Positions 51,561-60,570 of a stretch of DNA of 64,000 bases are shown in pieces. The notes below the pieces were generated by a model. That model saw nothing but the letters and a program-made list of their open reading frames with translations. It had not been told where the DNA came from and ran no database searches. Location: positions 1 through 64,000 of the forward strand of contig NZ_BDCG01000022.1 in assembly GCF_001613385.1 (NCBI RefSeq). The letters are read 5' to 3'. The position numbers and the translations under genes are program-made. This DNA is from Nocardia flavorosea NBRC 108225. GTDB taxonomy: Bacteria; Actinomycetota; Actinomycetes; Mycobacteriales; Mycobacteriaceae. Numbering within the stretch: the stretch's first letter is position 1; every line of letters begins with the position of its first letter.

Positions 51561-52391
51561 ATGAACGACTGTGCGGGCGTTGTGGATCCGAATACACCGA
51601 GCATCGCGCGGGTGTACGACTATCTGCTCGGGGGGAAGGACAACTACCCGGTCGATCAGAAGATCGGCGATCATTTCAAGGTCGATCTGCCAGGCTCGGT
51701 GGCCATCGCCTTCGGGAACTGGCAGGCGCTGGTGCGGGGGGTGCGCGATATCGCCCGTAGTGGGGTGAAACAGTTCATCGACCTGGGCAGTGGTCTGCCG
51801 ACGGCCGATAACGTGCACCAGGTCGCGGCGCGGTACACCGACGGGGCGAAGGTCGTCTATATCGACAACGATCCCATTGTCCTGGCGCACGGCCGATCGC
51901 TGCTGGCCACCGACGACAGCACCACCGCGGTCCAGGCAGATGTGCGCGAGCCGGAACAGATCCGCAACAGCCAGGAGGTGCGCCGGCTCATCGATTTCGA
52001 CCAGCCGGTGGCGATGATGTTCAGCGCGATCCTGCACCACCTCGACGACGACGAAGACCCGCGCGGTGTCGTTTCCTACTGGTGCGATCAGATTTCGTCC
52101 GGAAGTCAAGTGTTCATTTCGCATTTCCGGTCCGGCGGCAATGCGGAGACCGAGGCGGCGGAACAGAAATTGCAGTCGACGTTCGGGCGCGGCCGCTGGC
52201 GCAACGACGACGAAATCCGGGAGCTGTTCGGTGATTTCGAAATACTGGAGCCGAAAATCGTGCCCGCGGTGCTGTGGCGGCCGGATACGGCCGACGAATC
52301 CGATACACCGATGAGCAGTATCGGTTCGGCGGACCGGGAACCGACGGTATGGGATCAGCTCATATCGGCCGGGTTGGCCCGCAAATCGTGA
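51561..52391 (+). CDS. DUF574-type SAM-dependent methyltransferase
   Basis: A 276-residue protein of the S-adenosyl-methyltransferase family PF04672, abundant in streptomycetes and nocardiae. Family start NTPSIARVYDYLLGGKDNYPVDQK. SAM motif QFIDLGSGLPTADNVHQVA, VVYIDNDPIVLAHG, then AILHHLDDDEDPRGVVSYW. Substrates are not known. ATG 51561, one codon after a GTG. Its stop overlaps the start of the SDR gene. Confidence 0.88.
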   Translation: MNDCAGVVDPNTPSIARVYDYLLGGKDNYPVDQKIGDHFKVDLPGSVAIAFGNWQALVRGVRDIARSGVKQFIDLGSGLPTADNVHQVAARYTDGAKVVYIDNDPIVLAHGRSLLATDDSTTAVQADVREPEQIRNSQEVRRLIDFDQPVAMMFSAILHHLDDDEDPRGVVSYWCDQISSGSQVFISHFRSGGNAETEAAEQKLQSTFGRGRWRNDDEIRELFGDFEILEPKIVPAVLWRPDTADESDTPMSSIGSADREPTVWDQLISAGLARKS

Positions 52392-53188
52392 GGGCCGAGG
52401 CGTTGTATCCAGGAACCACGGGACGGACCTATGTGGTTACGGGTTCGGCTTCGGGTATCGGGGCCGCGACCGCCGCTCTACTGCGCGAACGTGGTGCGTA
52501 CGTGATCGGCTGCGATCTCGACGACGCGGATATCCGGGCCGACCTGTCCACACCCGCGGGCCGGCGATCGCTGGTGGAGGAGGTCGCCGCGCGCGGCCCG
52601 ATCGACGCTGTGCTCGCCATCGCCGGAGGCGGTCGGACCGGCCTGCTCGAAACCAATTTCTTCGGTGCGGTCGCGACCCTGGAAGGGCTCCGGCCCTTGC
52701 TGGTGCAGAGTCCGGCGCCGCGAGCCGTGGCCATATCGTCGACCTCCGCGCTGTCGCCGATGGACGAACGAGCGGTGCAGGCATGTCTCGACGGTGACGA
52801 GGCCGCCGCGGTCTCCTACCTCGAAGCCGATCCGTCGCTCGCCGGGCCGGCCGGTGCCTACGGGGTCGCGAAGCGCGCATTGAACAGATGGGTGCGCAGG
52901 GCCGCGCCGACACCGGAATGGGCCGGAGCGGGGATCGCGCTCAATATTGTTGCGCCGGGTGTCGTGGACACTCCGGCAGCCGCGTGGATTTTCGCCGACG
53001 AGGCCACCCGGGAGGCGGTGGAATCCGCCGCGCCGCAACCGTTCGGCGGATTTCCGGGTCGACCGGTTTGGGTAGGTGAGCTGATCTGCTGGTTGGCCGG
53101 GGCGGACAACCGTTTCGTCACGGGGCAGATCGTTTTCGCCGATGGTGGTGGCGAGGCTGCGGCAGTCGGTGACCTGCACTGGCGCTGA
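52388..53188 (+). CDS. Short-chain dehydrogenase coupled to the DUF574 gene
   Basis: NAD(P)-dependent oxidoreductase of 266 residues: YVVTGSASGIGAATAALLRERG, a short DLDDADIRADLST cofactor region, catalytic Ser in ISSTSALSP and Tyr/Lys in GAYGVAKRALN, C-terminal ADNRFVTGQIVFADGG. It resembles 3-alpha-hydroxysteroid dehydrogenase-type SDRs in the short, Asp-rich second strand. GTG start overlaps the methyltransferase stop (GTGA), so the two enzymes may act on the same compound. Confidence 0.85.
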   Translation: MRAEALYPGTTGRTYVVTGSASGIGAATAALLRERGAYVIGCDLDDADIRADLSTPAGRRSLVEEVAARGPIDAVLAIAGGGRTGLLETNFFGAVATLEGLRPLLVQSPAPRAVAISSTSALSPMDERAVQACLDGDEAAAVSYLEADPSLAGPAGAYGVAKRALNRWVRRAAPTPEWAGAGIALNIVAPGVVDTPAAAWIFADEATREAVESAAPQPFGGFPGRPVWVGELICWLAGADNRFVTGQIVFADGGGEAAAVGDLHWR

Positions 53189-53305
53189 TCGCTCGATTGG
53201 GCATCGCGGGAGTGTTGTCAGGGGCGGTCCGGCCGTGGCCCGCCCGCGGGGCCGGGGGTGAAAATGCGGTGGCATCCAGCGGGATCTGGGGGCAAACTCT
53301 TGTGC

Positions 53306-53854
53306 ATGCAGGCTCGTAGTATCGGCGAATTGATCGCCGCATCCGAGAGTGGACCGGTGAAGTATTTGCCCTTCTGGGGTCATCAGCCGCGCCCGGATGG
53401 CGAAATCGGTGCGAGTTACCTGAGTCAATGGTGGCCGGTGCAGTTCACGGTGGACGGTGTGGTTTTCGCGACCGCCGAGCACTACATGATGTGGCGGAAA
53501 GCGCTGCTTTTCGACGATTACGATATCGCGGAAAAGATCGTGGCAGCCGCCCATCCGGGTGCGGCCAAGAAGCTCGGCCGGAGTATCCGGGGGTTTGCCG
53601 ACGAGACCTGGGCGGAACACCGGTTCGGCATCGTGGTGAGTGGAAACCTGGCGAAATTCGGTCAGCACGAGCAATTGTGCCGGTTTCTGTTGAACACCGG
53701 GAGCCGGGTTTTGGTGGAAGCCAGTCCGGTGGACCGGATATGGGGTGTCGGGATGACCGCCGACGATCCTCGGATCGAAAACCCTGCCGATTGGCAGGGG
53801 CTGAACCTTCTCGGCTTCGCGCTGATGGAGACCCGGGAGAAGTTGCGGGGCTGA
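53306..53854 (+). CDS. NADAR-family N-glycosidase (YbiA-like)
   Basis: A 182-residue protein with YLPFWGHQP, YLSQWWPVQFTVDGVVFATAEHYMMWRKALLF and VEASPVDRIWGVGM, the pattern of YbiA/NADAR proteins. Some members hydrolyse the N-glycosidic bond of damaged riboflavin precursors or of ADP-ribose adducts. Others occur in phage-defence contexts. ATG 53306 chosen. Upstream codons are unrelated. Stands alone. Confidence 0.85.
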   Translation: MQARSIGELIAASESGPVKYLPFWGHQPRPDGEIGASYLSQWWPVQFTVDGVVFATAEHYMMWRKALLFDDYDIAEKIVAAAHPGAAKKLGRSIRGFADETWAEHRFGIVVSGNLAKFGQHEQLCRFLLNTGSRVLVEASPVDRIWGVGMTADDPRIENPADWQGLNLLGFALMETREKLRG

Positions 53855-53896
53855 CGGCCGCCGGGTCGCTCTCGGCCAGGTGGCCCGGCGCGACCG

Positions 53897-54310
53897 TCAG
53901 ACCTGGTCGCGGGGCGTGGTCGGGCGGTGCACCCGCAGGTCCACCGGACGGCCGTCGGGATCATGCGTCGTCATGGTCCACTGGGTGGGGAGGGTTTCGA
54001 TCGGGGCGGCCTCCACTCCGGCGGAGAGCATGACCTCGCGCACGGTGCACAGCTGGTCATAGGTCGCCAGGCGTAGACCCCAGCCGGCTCGGCCGAGTGG
54101 GTCCGGACCGGGCGGTGCGGGATCACTTGTTTCCACGAGCATCAGGTGGTCGGCGCCGCCGACGTCGAGTATCGCGATGCGCGGGGCATCCGGCGTGGCG
54201 GGGCGTTCGAAAGCGAGCCGGGCGCCGAGGAGCCCGGTATAGAACGCGGTGAGGCGGTCGAGATCTGTTGTCGCCAAGGTCAGATGATTTATTCCGAAAA
54301 GATCCGGCAT
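53897..54310 (-). CDS. VOC/glyoxalase-family protein
   Basis: A 137-residue single-domain-pair protein: FGINHLTLATTDLDRLTAFYTGLLGA, DHLMLVETSDP, THDPDGRPVDLRVH. Metal ligand His in INHLTLA and an acidic residue near the C-terminus. Substrate unknown (dioxygenase, drug binding or lyase are all possible). Divergent from the TetR gene with about 115 bases between. Confidence 0.8.
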   Translation of the reverse strand: MPDLFGINHLTLATTDLDRLTAFYTGLLGARLAFERPATPDAPRIAILDVGGADHLMLVETSDPAPPGPDPLGRAGWGLRLATYDQLCTVREVMLSAGVEAAPIETLPTQWTMTTHDPDGRPVDLRVHRPTTPRDQV

Positions 54311-54426
54311 GGTGCGCCGAGCTTAGATCCGGCATTGTGCGATGTCCAGTGTGCGGGCCGCCTGCTTTGTCCTGATCGGGGATGTGTTTACGCTGCTTGT
54401 CCGGATATCGGTGGATCGGAGGACAG

Positions 54427-55023
54427 ATGGCCGGCGAAAACGAGACGGGTGGCCGGCGGCGGGATTCCGCGGCTACCCGGGCCGCGATTCTGGGAGCGGC
54501 ACAGGAATTGTTCGCCGAACGGGGATATGAGCGCACGACGGTGCGTGATATCGCGACCCGGGCGGGTGTGAATCAGGCGTTGCTGTTCCGTTATTTCGGG
54601 AACAAGGACGAACTGTTCCGCGCGACCATGACCGATCGGGGCCGGTCGCTGCTCGAGTCCGGGTCTGCGGAGACATTGCTGTCCAGATTGCTGGAGAAAT
54701 CGCTGGAGCCGAGTGCTGTGGCCGCGCATGGAAATTGGTTGCAGGCGGCGTTGCGGTCGAGTGGGCACGAGGCGAGTGCGTCGGTGATTCGCCGGGAGTT
54801 GGGGGAGGAGTACATCCGGGCGCTGGCGTCGCTGACCGAGGGGGAAGGCGCGGAGTTACGGGCCGATCTGCTGCTGGCCTGGTTGCTCGGTATCGGGATG
54901 GTGCGTTCGGTGCTGCGCCGGGAGCCGCTGGCCGGTGCAGATCCGGCCGAGATTGCGGGATATGTGCTGCGTGCGGCGGGTGTGCTGCTGGAACGCAACG
55001 ATCCGGGATTCCCGCCGGAGTAA
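54427..55023 (+). CDS. TetR-family repressor upstream of a cytochrome P450
   Basis: A 198-residue regulator. HTH: TRAAILGAAQELFAERGYERTTVRDIATRAGVNQALLFRYFGNKDELF. Helical ligand domain follows with the TetR_C type LLAWLLGIGMVRSVL. ATG 54427 with GGAGG upstream. The palindrome between this gene and the P450 gene (55073-55088) is its probable operator. Confidence 0.88.
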   Translation: MAGENETGGRRRDSAATRAAILGAAQELFAERGYERTTVRDIATRAGVNQALLFRYFGNKDELFRATMTDRGRSLLESGSAETLLSRLLEKSLEPSAVAAHGNWLQAALRSSGHEASASVIRRELGEEYIRALASLTEGEGAELRADLLLAWLLGIGMVRSVLRREPLAGADPAEIAGYVLRAAGVLLERNDPGFPPE

Positions 55024-55072
55024 GGGGATCGCATCGTTGACGCGGGATCCCACACGCCCTTACCCTAGCTAA

Positions 55073-55088
55073 GTAAGCAGCCGCTTAC
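55073..55088 (+). promoter_or_regulatory. TetR-type operator before the P450 gene
   Basis: GTAAGC at 55073-55078 and GCTTAC at 55083-55088 form a perfect dyad around AGCC, 45 bases before the P450 ATG and 50 bases after the TetR stop. Confidence 0.6.
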
Positions 55089-55132
55089 ATCGCTGGGTGT
55101 CCGGTCCCCGGGCGCCGCGGAAGGGAGATCGC

Positions 55133-56335
55133 ATGACCGTGAACACCGAGGTGCGCCACTACCCCTTCGGTGCGCCGACACGTCTCGATATGGACCCGCT
55201 CTACGCGAGACTGCGCCGCGAGGAGCCGGTCAGCCGGGTCGAGCTGCCCTACGGCGGCCAGGGCTGGCTGGTCACCCGCTACGACGACGTGCGCACGGTG
55301 CTCGGCGATCCGCGGTTCAGCCGCGCGGCCACCGTCGGCCGCGAAGATGTCCCGCGCGCCACTCCGGCTCCTGCGCAAGCCGATTCGCTGCTGAGTCTCG
55401 ACCCGCCCGAGCACAGCCGGCTGCGCAAACTGGTCGCCAAGGCATTCACCGGCCGCCGGGTCGCCGAACTGCGTCCGCGCACCCGGCAGATCGTCGACGA
55501 GAAACTCGGCGAAATGGAACGCGCCGGTTCCCCCGCCGACCTGGTGCAGGGCCTGGCCCTGCCGCTACCGGTCACCGTGATCTGCGAAATGCTCGGCGTA
55601 CCGGCCTCCGAACAGCACCGTTTCCGTGACTTCTCCGACGCGATCCTGTCCACCACCGCCTACACCCGCGAACAGATCGAAGCCGCGCGCGGCTCGCTCG
55701 AAGGCTACCTCGCCGAACAGGTCGCCCAGCGCCGCGAACACCCCACCGACGATCTGCTCGGCGCCCTGGTCGCGGCCCGCGACGACGAAGACCGGCTGAG
55801 CGAGAAGGAACTGGTCAACCTAGGGGTCGGGATCCTCATCGCGGGCCACGAAACCACCGCCAACCAGATCGCCAACTTCACCTACGTCCTGCTCACCCAG
55901 CGCGAATACTGGGATCAGCTGCGCGCCGACCCCGGACTGATCCCGGGCGCGATCGAGGAACTGCTGCGGCACACCCAGCTCGGCGCCGGAGGCGGGCAGC
56001 CGCGGGTGGCGACCGAGGACGTGGTGCTCAGCGGGGTCACGGTGCGGGCGGGGGAGGCGGTATTCGTGCACACCCAGTCCGCCAACCGGGACGAGGCCGT
56101 ATTCGAGGATCCCGAAACGCTCGATCTCACCCGGCAGCGCAATCCGCATATCGCGTTCGGGTACGGTGCGCATCATTGCCTCGGCGCACAGCTGGCGCGG
56201 ATCGAACTCCAGGTCGCGATGGAGGCTTTGCTGCAACGGTTCCCGGGGTTGCGTCTGGCGGTGCCGGTGGACGAGATCCCATGGAAGTCGGGACTGTTGG
56301 TGCGAGGCCCGGAGAAGCTATTCGTCACTTGGTGA
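55133..56335 (+). CDS. Cytochrome P450
   Basis: Heme monooxygenase of 400 residues. Oxygen-binding I-helix ILIAGHETTANQ, ExxR region, heme loop AFGYGAHHCLGAQLAR with the axial cysteine, and DPPEHSRLRKLVAKAFT. Typical soluble bacterial class I P450 (CYP105/CYP107-like) needing ferredoxin and reductase from elsewhere. ATG 55133 with GGGAGAT upstream. Under a likely TetR operator, so probably induced by its substrate. Confidence 0.93.
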   Translation: MTVNTEVRHYPFGAPTRLDMDPLYARLRREEPVSRVELPYGGQGWLVTRYDDVRTVLGDPRFSRAATVGREDVPRATPAPAQADSLLSLDPPEHSRLRKLVAKAFTGRRVAELRPRTRQIVDEKLGEMERAGSPADLVQGLALPLPVTVICEMLGVPASEQHRFRDFSDAILSTTAYTREQIEAARGSLEGYLAEQVAQRREHPTDDLLGALVAARDDEDRLSEKELVNLGVGILIAGHETTANQIANFTYVLLTQREYWDQLRADPGLIPGAIEELLRHTQLGAGGGQPRVATEDVVLSGVTVRAGEAVFVHTQSANRDEAVFEDPETLDLTRQRNPHIAFGYGAHHCLGAQLARIELQVAMEALLQRFPGLRLAVPVDEIPWKSGLLVRGPEKLFVTW

Positions 56336-56340
56336 GCATT

Positions 56341-56372
56341 CCGTCGCCGGGCGCCACCGTGCCCGGCGACGG
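56341..56372. terminator. Terminator between the P450 and GNAT genes
   Basis: CCGTCGCCGGGC at 56341-56352 pairs perfectly with GCCCGGCGACGG at 56361-56372 around eight bases, six bases after the P450 stop in a convergent junction. Confidence 0.8.
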
Positions 56373-56404
56373 GCGGTGCAGGGGGCCGGTCTGATCGCAC
56401 GGGA

Positions 56405-56914
56405 TCACGCCGGGTCGGAGGTGATCTTCCGGTGGAAGCACACACGGTCTTGCCCGGGTCCGTCGTAGTCGCGGTGGACCGGTAGCCCTCCGATCTCGAG
56501 ATCACCTGTCTCCAGCTCGAAACCCATGGCGCGGTGGAATGCGATGGATCCGGTATTCGTGGGCGCGGTGATCGCACGCACTTCGCGGCGGCCGGCCCCG
56601 GCGGCGCGCCGGAAGAATTCCTCGTACAAACTGCGCGCGACACCCTGCCCGCGTAGCCGCGGGTCGACTCCGACGAAATGGATATATGCCTCTTCCTGGT
56701 TGTCGGCGGCATAGAAGCCGACGAGAAACGCCGTGATCCCGGTGTCGTCCTCCTGCACGAGACTGGTGTGGGAGAAGAACTGCAGGAACAGTTTGGGTAG
56801 TAGCAGGGAGAGTTCCCGGGCTTGTTCGGGTGTGCGTGAGTCGCCCCACCACCGCTGCACACATTCGACGATCGTGTGATGGTCCGACAGATGCGCCCGG
56901 CGCATATCCGGCAT
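56405..56914 (-). CDS. GNAT-family N-acetyltransferase
   Basis: A 169-residue acetyltransferase: MPDMRRAHLSDHHTIVE at the start, acetyl-CoA loop VDPRLRGQGVARSLYEEFF (the RGQG pyrophosphate motif), APTNTGSIAFHRAMGFE. Substrate unknown. A GGGAG motif precedes the ATG. Confidence 0.87.
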   Translation of the reverse strand: MPDMRRAHLSDHHTIVECVQRWWGDSRTPEQARELSLLLPKLFLQFFSHTSLVQEDDTGITAFLVGFYAADNQEEAYIHFVGVDPRLRGQGVARSLYEEFFRRAAGAGRREVRAITAPTNTGSIAFHRAMGFELETGDLEIGGLPVHRDYDGPGQDRVCFHRKITSDPA

Positions 56915-56960
56915 ATCCGCTCCCTTCGACTGGACGACCCCACGGCCTCGCGCGGCGCCG

Positions 56961-57824
56961 CTACCGCCCGGAACCGGCGACCGTGGACCAGCTCATCATT
57001 CTGGCAATCATCCGACGACCGTGCTCCTCGAAGGGACTGTCGCCTATCTCATGGGCCCAGACCACCGTTGTGATCGCCTGATACGTCCACTCGAGTGCGA
57101 GAACCTCGATATCTTCCTCGCCGAACTCGCGTCCGAGTCCGGCGGTGAACGCTGCGGCCAGATCCGGTCTTGCGGCGAACTGCTGGGACTGTAACCGCAC
57201 CAGGTCACTGGTCCAATGCCGCTGCTCCGCGCGGCCGAAGTCGATCACCGCGAACTCGTCGTTGTGGAGTAACCAATTACGCGGATGGTAGTCACCGTGG
57301 GTGAACGACAGTCGCACCGGCCGAGAAACTGTGCTCGTCAGTCGTTTCCGGAGCTCGTCGAGATGCCCGGCGGGAACCAGTCCGGCGGCATCGGCGACCG
57401 ACCGAAGCCCTCGATCCCGCAGCCTGTCGACGTAATCCGGTGATACCTCTCCCGGAACCAGCAGGGTATCGAGTACCTGTCCGGCCTTGCGGTAAGTCGT
57501 CGGAGCCCATTCCGCCGCAGTACCTGCGACGAGCTCGCCCGGTAGATAGGTGGCGACGAGGATTTTCTCCTCCACGTCGGCGTGTACGAGACGCGGTACC
57601 GCAACGGTGGACGAGGACAGGAACGACCGATGTGCCGCGATCTCTCGGTCTATGTGGTGACTTGTCCGGGATGCCTTGACGATGAAGTCGCCGCCGTCTG
57701 CACGGATCCGCAGGACCGTCGTATCCTGCAGCGGCCACGAGTGGTCTGCGACGACCTCCCAGCCCGCGAACCAGCTATCCAGTAAAGCACGGTGGGCGTC
57801 CGACAGAGCATCTTCTCCCAGCAC
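56961..57824 (-). CDS. Aminoglycoside-phosphotransferase-fold protein
   Basis: A 287-residue kinase-like protein with FIVKASRTSHHIDREIAAH for the ATP-binding Lys/Glu, catalytic loop FTHGDYHPRNWLLHN and metal motif AVIDFGRAE. The family includes antibiotic, choline and sugar kinases, and the substrate is not evident. GTG start at 57824. Confidence 0.83.
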   Translation of the reverse strand: MLGEDALSDAHRALLDSWFAGWEVVADHSWPLQDTTVLRIRADGGDFIVKASRTSHHIDREIAAHRSFLSSSTVAVPRLVHADVEEKILVATYLPGELVAGTAAEWAPTTYRKAGQVLDTLLVPGEVSPDYVDRLRDRGLRSVADAAGLVPAGHLDELRKRLTSTVSRPVRLSFTHGDYHPRNWLLHNDEFAVIDFGRAEQRHWTSDLVRLQSQQFAARPDLAAAFTAGLGREFGEEDIEVLALEWTYQAITTVVWAHEIGDSPFEEHGRRMIARMMSWSTVAGSGR

Positions 57825-57957
57825 AGCGACAGCCTAGAGCGCCATCGGTGGCCGAGCATCCCCCGCCTGCGACAGTCCGGCTGATGTTCGATTCGCCCGC
57901 CCGGCGAAATCGCCGATGACGCGGCGAGGTCACCGGTCCGCTTGCGAACCCGAAGCT

Positions 57958-58878
57958 TCAGGCGAGCCAGCCGCGCTGGTTGCGCTCCTGGAAGTACGCG
58001 TCATCGGCGTCGATCTCTGCCTGGGAGAGCACTCGTCGTGCGGATGCCTGTGCGGGTAGTTGTGGAGTTTCGCGAGGCACGAACTGCTGCGCGGGCGGTG
58101 CACGATGGGGTGTTGTCTGCCGGACAGCGCCGATGGCGTGCTGGACGCGCCGGACGATCTCGTCCGGTGAACCAGGGGCGAGGGTGAATTCTTCGCCGCC
58201 GTGTTTGATCAGCAGGTAGCGCCCGTCCTGTGGGAGCAGGTCCATCCAGTGGAAACCGTGCGGGTTACCGGTAGGGCGGGAATCGATCGCGGGGCCCGCG
58301 AAGATGCCGATTTCGCCCACACCGGACCGCGGCCGGCGCAAGATCTGGTTGATCTGTTCGATCCGCGATATCCGGCTCGGGTGCCGTGAGTACTCGATCT
58401 GTCCGATATCGGACCGGCTGCCGCGGACCGTCGTCGTGAAGCGGCCCGGGGCGCAGCGCGGAAGGCACGCTACGACCCGCGCGGCCAACTCGTGTGGCGC
58501 ACAGGTTTGCAGATGGATATCGCCGCCGTACTCCTTCGTCGGGCCGGGTGCCTGGACGGCGAGGGTCGCGGACTGCCCCGCGATACCGGCATGGATCCGC
58601 ACCACCCGTTCGAAACCCCGGTCGTACGCGCCATGGATTTCGATACGGACCTGCGGTTCGAGCAGTACACGGAGAGCACGGAGCATGCTCTCGTCCGCCG
58701 AGGCCTGAAGCCGATGCGCCGCCGACACCCGGAACTGTTCGTATTCTTCCGCCGTCGGCGGTGTTTCGCGGGGCCCCAGCGGCAGCACGCGGATGGGGTA
58801 AGGCAACCGGTCGCGCTCGAACCGGTGTACCGCCTGGATGAACATCTCCCCGTCCAGGCGCCACTGTAGGTCGTTCAC
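57958..58878 (-). CDS. ESX secretion-associated protein EspG
   Basis: Predicted cytosolic chaperone of 306 residues for PE/PPE-type type VII substrates. EspG features: an N-terminal WRLDGEMFIQAVHRFERDRLPYPIRV strand-helix, FERVVRIHAGIAGQSATLAVQ, the central GEIGIFAG and DGRYLLIKHGGEEFTLAPGSPDEI, and a Pro/Gln-rich C-terminal linker. Its GTG overlaps the stop of the PPE-like gene (GTGA), as expected for a chaperone made with its client. Confidence 0.85.
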   Translation of the reverse strand: MNDLQWRLDGEMFIQAVHRFERDRLPYPIRVLPLGPRETPPTAEEYEQFRVSAAHRLQASADESMLRALRVLLEPQVRIEIHGAYDRGFERVVRIHAGIAGQSATLAVQAPGPTKEYGGDIHLQTCAPHELAARVVACLPRCAPGRFTTTVRGSRSDIGQIEYSRHPSRISRIEQINQILRRPRSGVGEIGIFAGPAIDSRPTGNPHGFHWMDLLPQDGRYLLIKHGGEEFTLAPGSPDEIVRRVQHAIGAVRQTTPHRAPPAQQFVPRETPQLPAQASARRVLSQAEIDADDAYFQERNQRGWLA

Positions 58879-60128
58879 CCGCCGATCACCCCGCCCGGAG
58901 GTAATGCCGGCGGCTGGGTGCCGAGAAGTTCGCTACCGCGGTCGTAGATCAGGTAGTCGGGGATTTCGTGTTCGTCGTCGTCCTCGCGGTTACCGCGCGC
59001 GGCGCCGGGCGACATCATGCCGGGCATTCCGGTGCGTCCGGCCCGGTTACCGGTATTGGCGGGTGCGGTCGCGGCAGGTGTGCCGGCCGGTTTGTTCGGG
59101 TTCTTGCCGGGCACTGTCTGACCGGGGATATGGGGCGCGGCGGTTTGCGGGGCGCCCGACGGCATTCCGGACGGTGTTCCTGCTGGAAGTCCGGGAGTGC
59201 CAGGGGCCGTCGGTGATCCGGTTGTCAGAGAAGGAGTCGTCGGGGTCGTCGGGGTCGTCGACTGTGGAGTCGTCGATTGCGGTGTGGTGCTCTGCGGTTC
59301 GGTCGACTGCGGTTCGGTGGACTGCGGATCCTCACCGGCCGGCTGCTGCTGCCCGGGGTCCTCGGTGTTCGTGCCGGTGTCGGTGCCGTTGTTGTTCCCG
59401 TTGGTGGTGTTGTTGCCCTGCGGGAAGTCGGTGCCCTGCGGTCTACTGCCGTCGTCGACAGGCTTCACCGGCTCGGGCAGCACAGGTGTCTTGCGGTCTA
59501 CTTGCTCCGCACCCGGCTCGTAGTAGGTGGTCATTACACGGCGAGCCGTATCCTGCGCCTCGTCGGCGCGATACTGAGGGGTTTTGAAAAAGTCGTCGGG
59601 CAATATGTTGACCACATTGTCACGAATAGTCACGTTGTCCGGTTCGCCTACCGACGCTTTGGCCTGGCCGAGGTAGGTTTCTATCAGGTCGAGGCTGTGC
59701 GCGACCAACCGGAAACTCGCGACCAACGGGATGAGCGAGTTGCTGAACTCCCGGACACCGTTGACGGCGGCAGTGGCGGACTGACCGTTCCAGCCGGTGT
59801 CCAGGTCTTCGTTGACTGCTTTGAGAAAGTCTTGATTGGCGGTTTCGGTGAGATCGGCGAGGCTTCGCCACGCCAACGCCTTATCGTTGATCAGCCCCGC
59901 GTTGACACCCTGGAGCAGGTCCCAGATCTGCTGATGGGTCATGGCCTCGAAGCCGTCTTTCTCGAGGATCGCGGGCGGCGCGTACTGTCCACCGAAATCG
60001 GTGACCAGCCCGAGCCATTCCCCGTTGACCGAGACCCGGTTGTCCCCCCATTTCTTGTCCTGATCCTCGATGAGCCGGCTATCGGTCTCCTGGTTCTGCC
60101 GGGCTTCGTCGCCGCCGAAAAAACTCAT
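58875..60128 (-). CDS. PPE-like ESX substrate with Pro/Thr/Ser-rich repeats
   Basis: A 417-residue protein. The N-terminal ~200 residues are helical with a WNGQSATAA W-x-G turn, as in WXG100/PPE substrates. Residues about 230-360 are a low-complexity linker with repeats of PQSTEP/PQSTTP. The C-terminus is acidic (REDDDEHEIPDYLIYDRG). Classical PPE motifs are not present, so it is a nocardial-type homologue. ATG at 60128, two bases after the small upstream gene. Confidence 0.72.
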   Translation of the reverse strand: MSFFGGDEARQNQETDSRLIEDQDKKWGDNRVSVNGEWLGLVTDFGGQYAPPAILEKDGFEAMTHQQIWDLLQGVNAGLINDKALAWRSLADLTETANQDFLKAVNEDLDTGWNGQSATAAVNGVREFSNSLIPLVASFRLVAHSLDLIETYLGQAKASVGEPDNVTIRDNVVNILPDDFFKTPQYRADEAQDTARRVMTTYYEPGAEQVDRKTPVLPEPVKPVDDGSRPQGTDFPQGNNTTNGNNNGTDTGTNTEDPGQQQPAGEDPQSTEPQSTEPQSTTPQSTTPQSTTPTTPTTPSLTTGSPTAPGTPGLPAGTPSGMPSGAPQTAAPHIPGQTVPGKNPNKPAGTPAATAPANTGNRAGRTGMPGMMSPGAARGNREDDDEHEIPDYLIYDRGSELLGTQPPALPPGGVIGG

Positions 60129-60130
60129 GG

Positions 60131-60508
60131 TCAGACCCCCGCATTACCCAGGGCGCTGGACGTGGACTGATCGGTTTCTTCGATCTGCTTGCAGGACAGT
60201 TCGAAGGTCTGCTTCATCAGGTTCACGATGTCGATCGCGGTCTTCAAACGGTTTGCCGCCGAATCGGGATCCTCGACCGCCTTCTTGGCGAATTTGTCCC
60301 GCAAAAACTGGGCGGACCGCAGACCACCGAAGCCTTCGACAACCTTCAGGTCATCGGTCTGGCTGAGCGCGTCTTCCAGACTGGTTGCGAAGGCATCGCA
60401 GTGTGCTGCCAGTTTGGCGGCGATATCGGATTCCATCCGGAGTTCGCCGCTTTCGGCCTGGGTTTTCAGATTCTGCCACTGTTGCAGCATCGCGACCTGC
60501 TCGGTCAT
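60131..60508 (-). CDS. Small helical protein, probable partner of the PPE-like protein
   Basis: A 125-residue protein, almost entirely alpha-helical by composition: AMLQQWQNLKTQAESGELRMESDIAAKLAAHCDAF, LRSAQFLRDKFAKKAVED, IDIVNLMKQTFELSCK. Position directly before the PPE-like gene, two bases apart, matches the PE or WXG100 slot, and it may form a helical heterodimer with it. GGGGAGG precedes the ATG. Confidence 0.65.
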   Translation of the reverse strand: MTEQVAMLQQWQNLKTQAESGELRMESDIAAKLAAHCDAFATSLEDALSQTDDLKVVEGFGGLRSAQFLRDKFAKKAVEDPDSAANRLKTAIDIVNLMKQTFELSCKQIEETDQSTSSALGNAGV

Positions 60509-60570
60509 GTCCTCCCCCTGTGAAACTGTGTCCCGCGACCGTGGGCGGAACAGGTTTTCGTCTGCACCAT

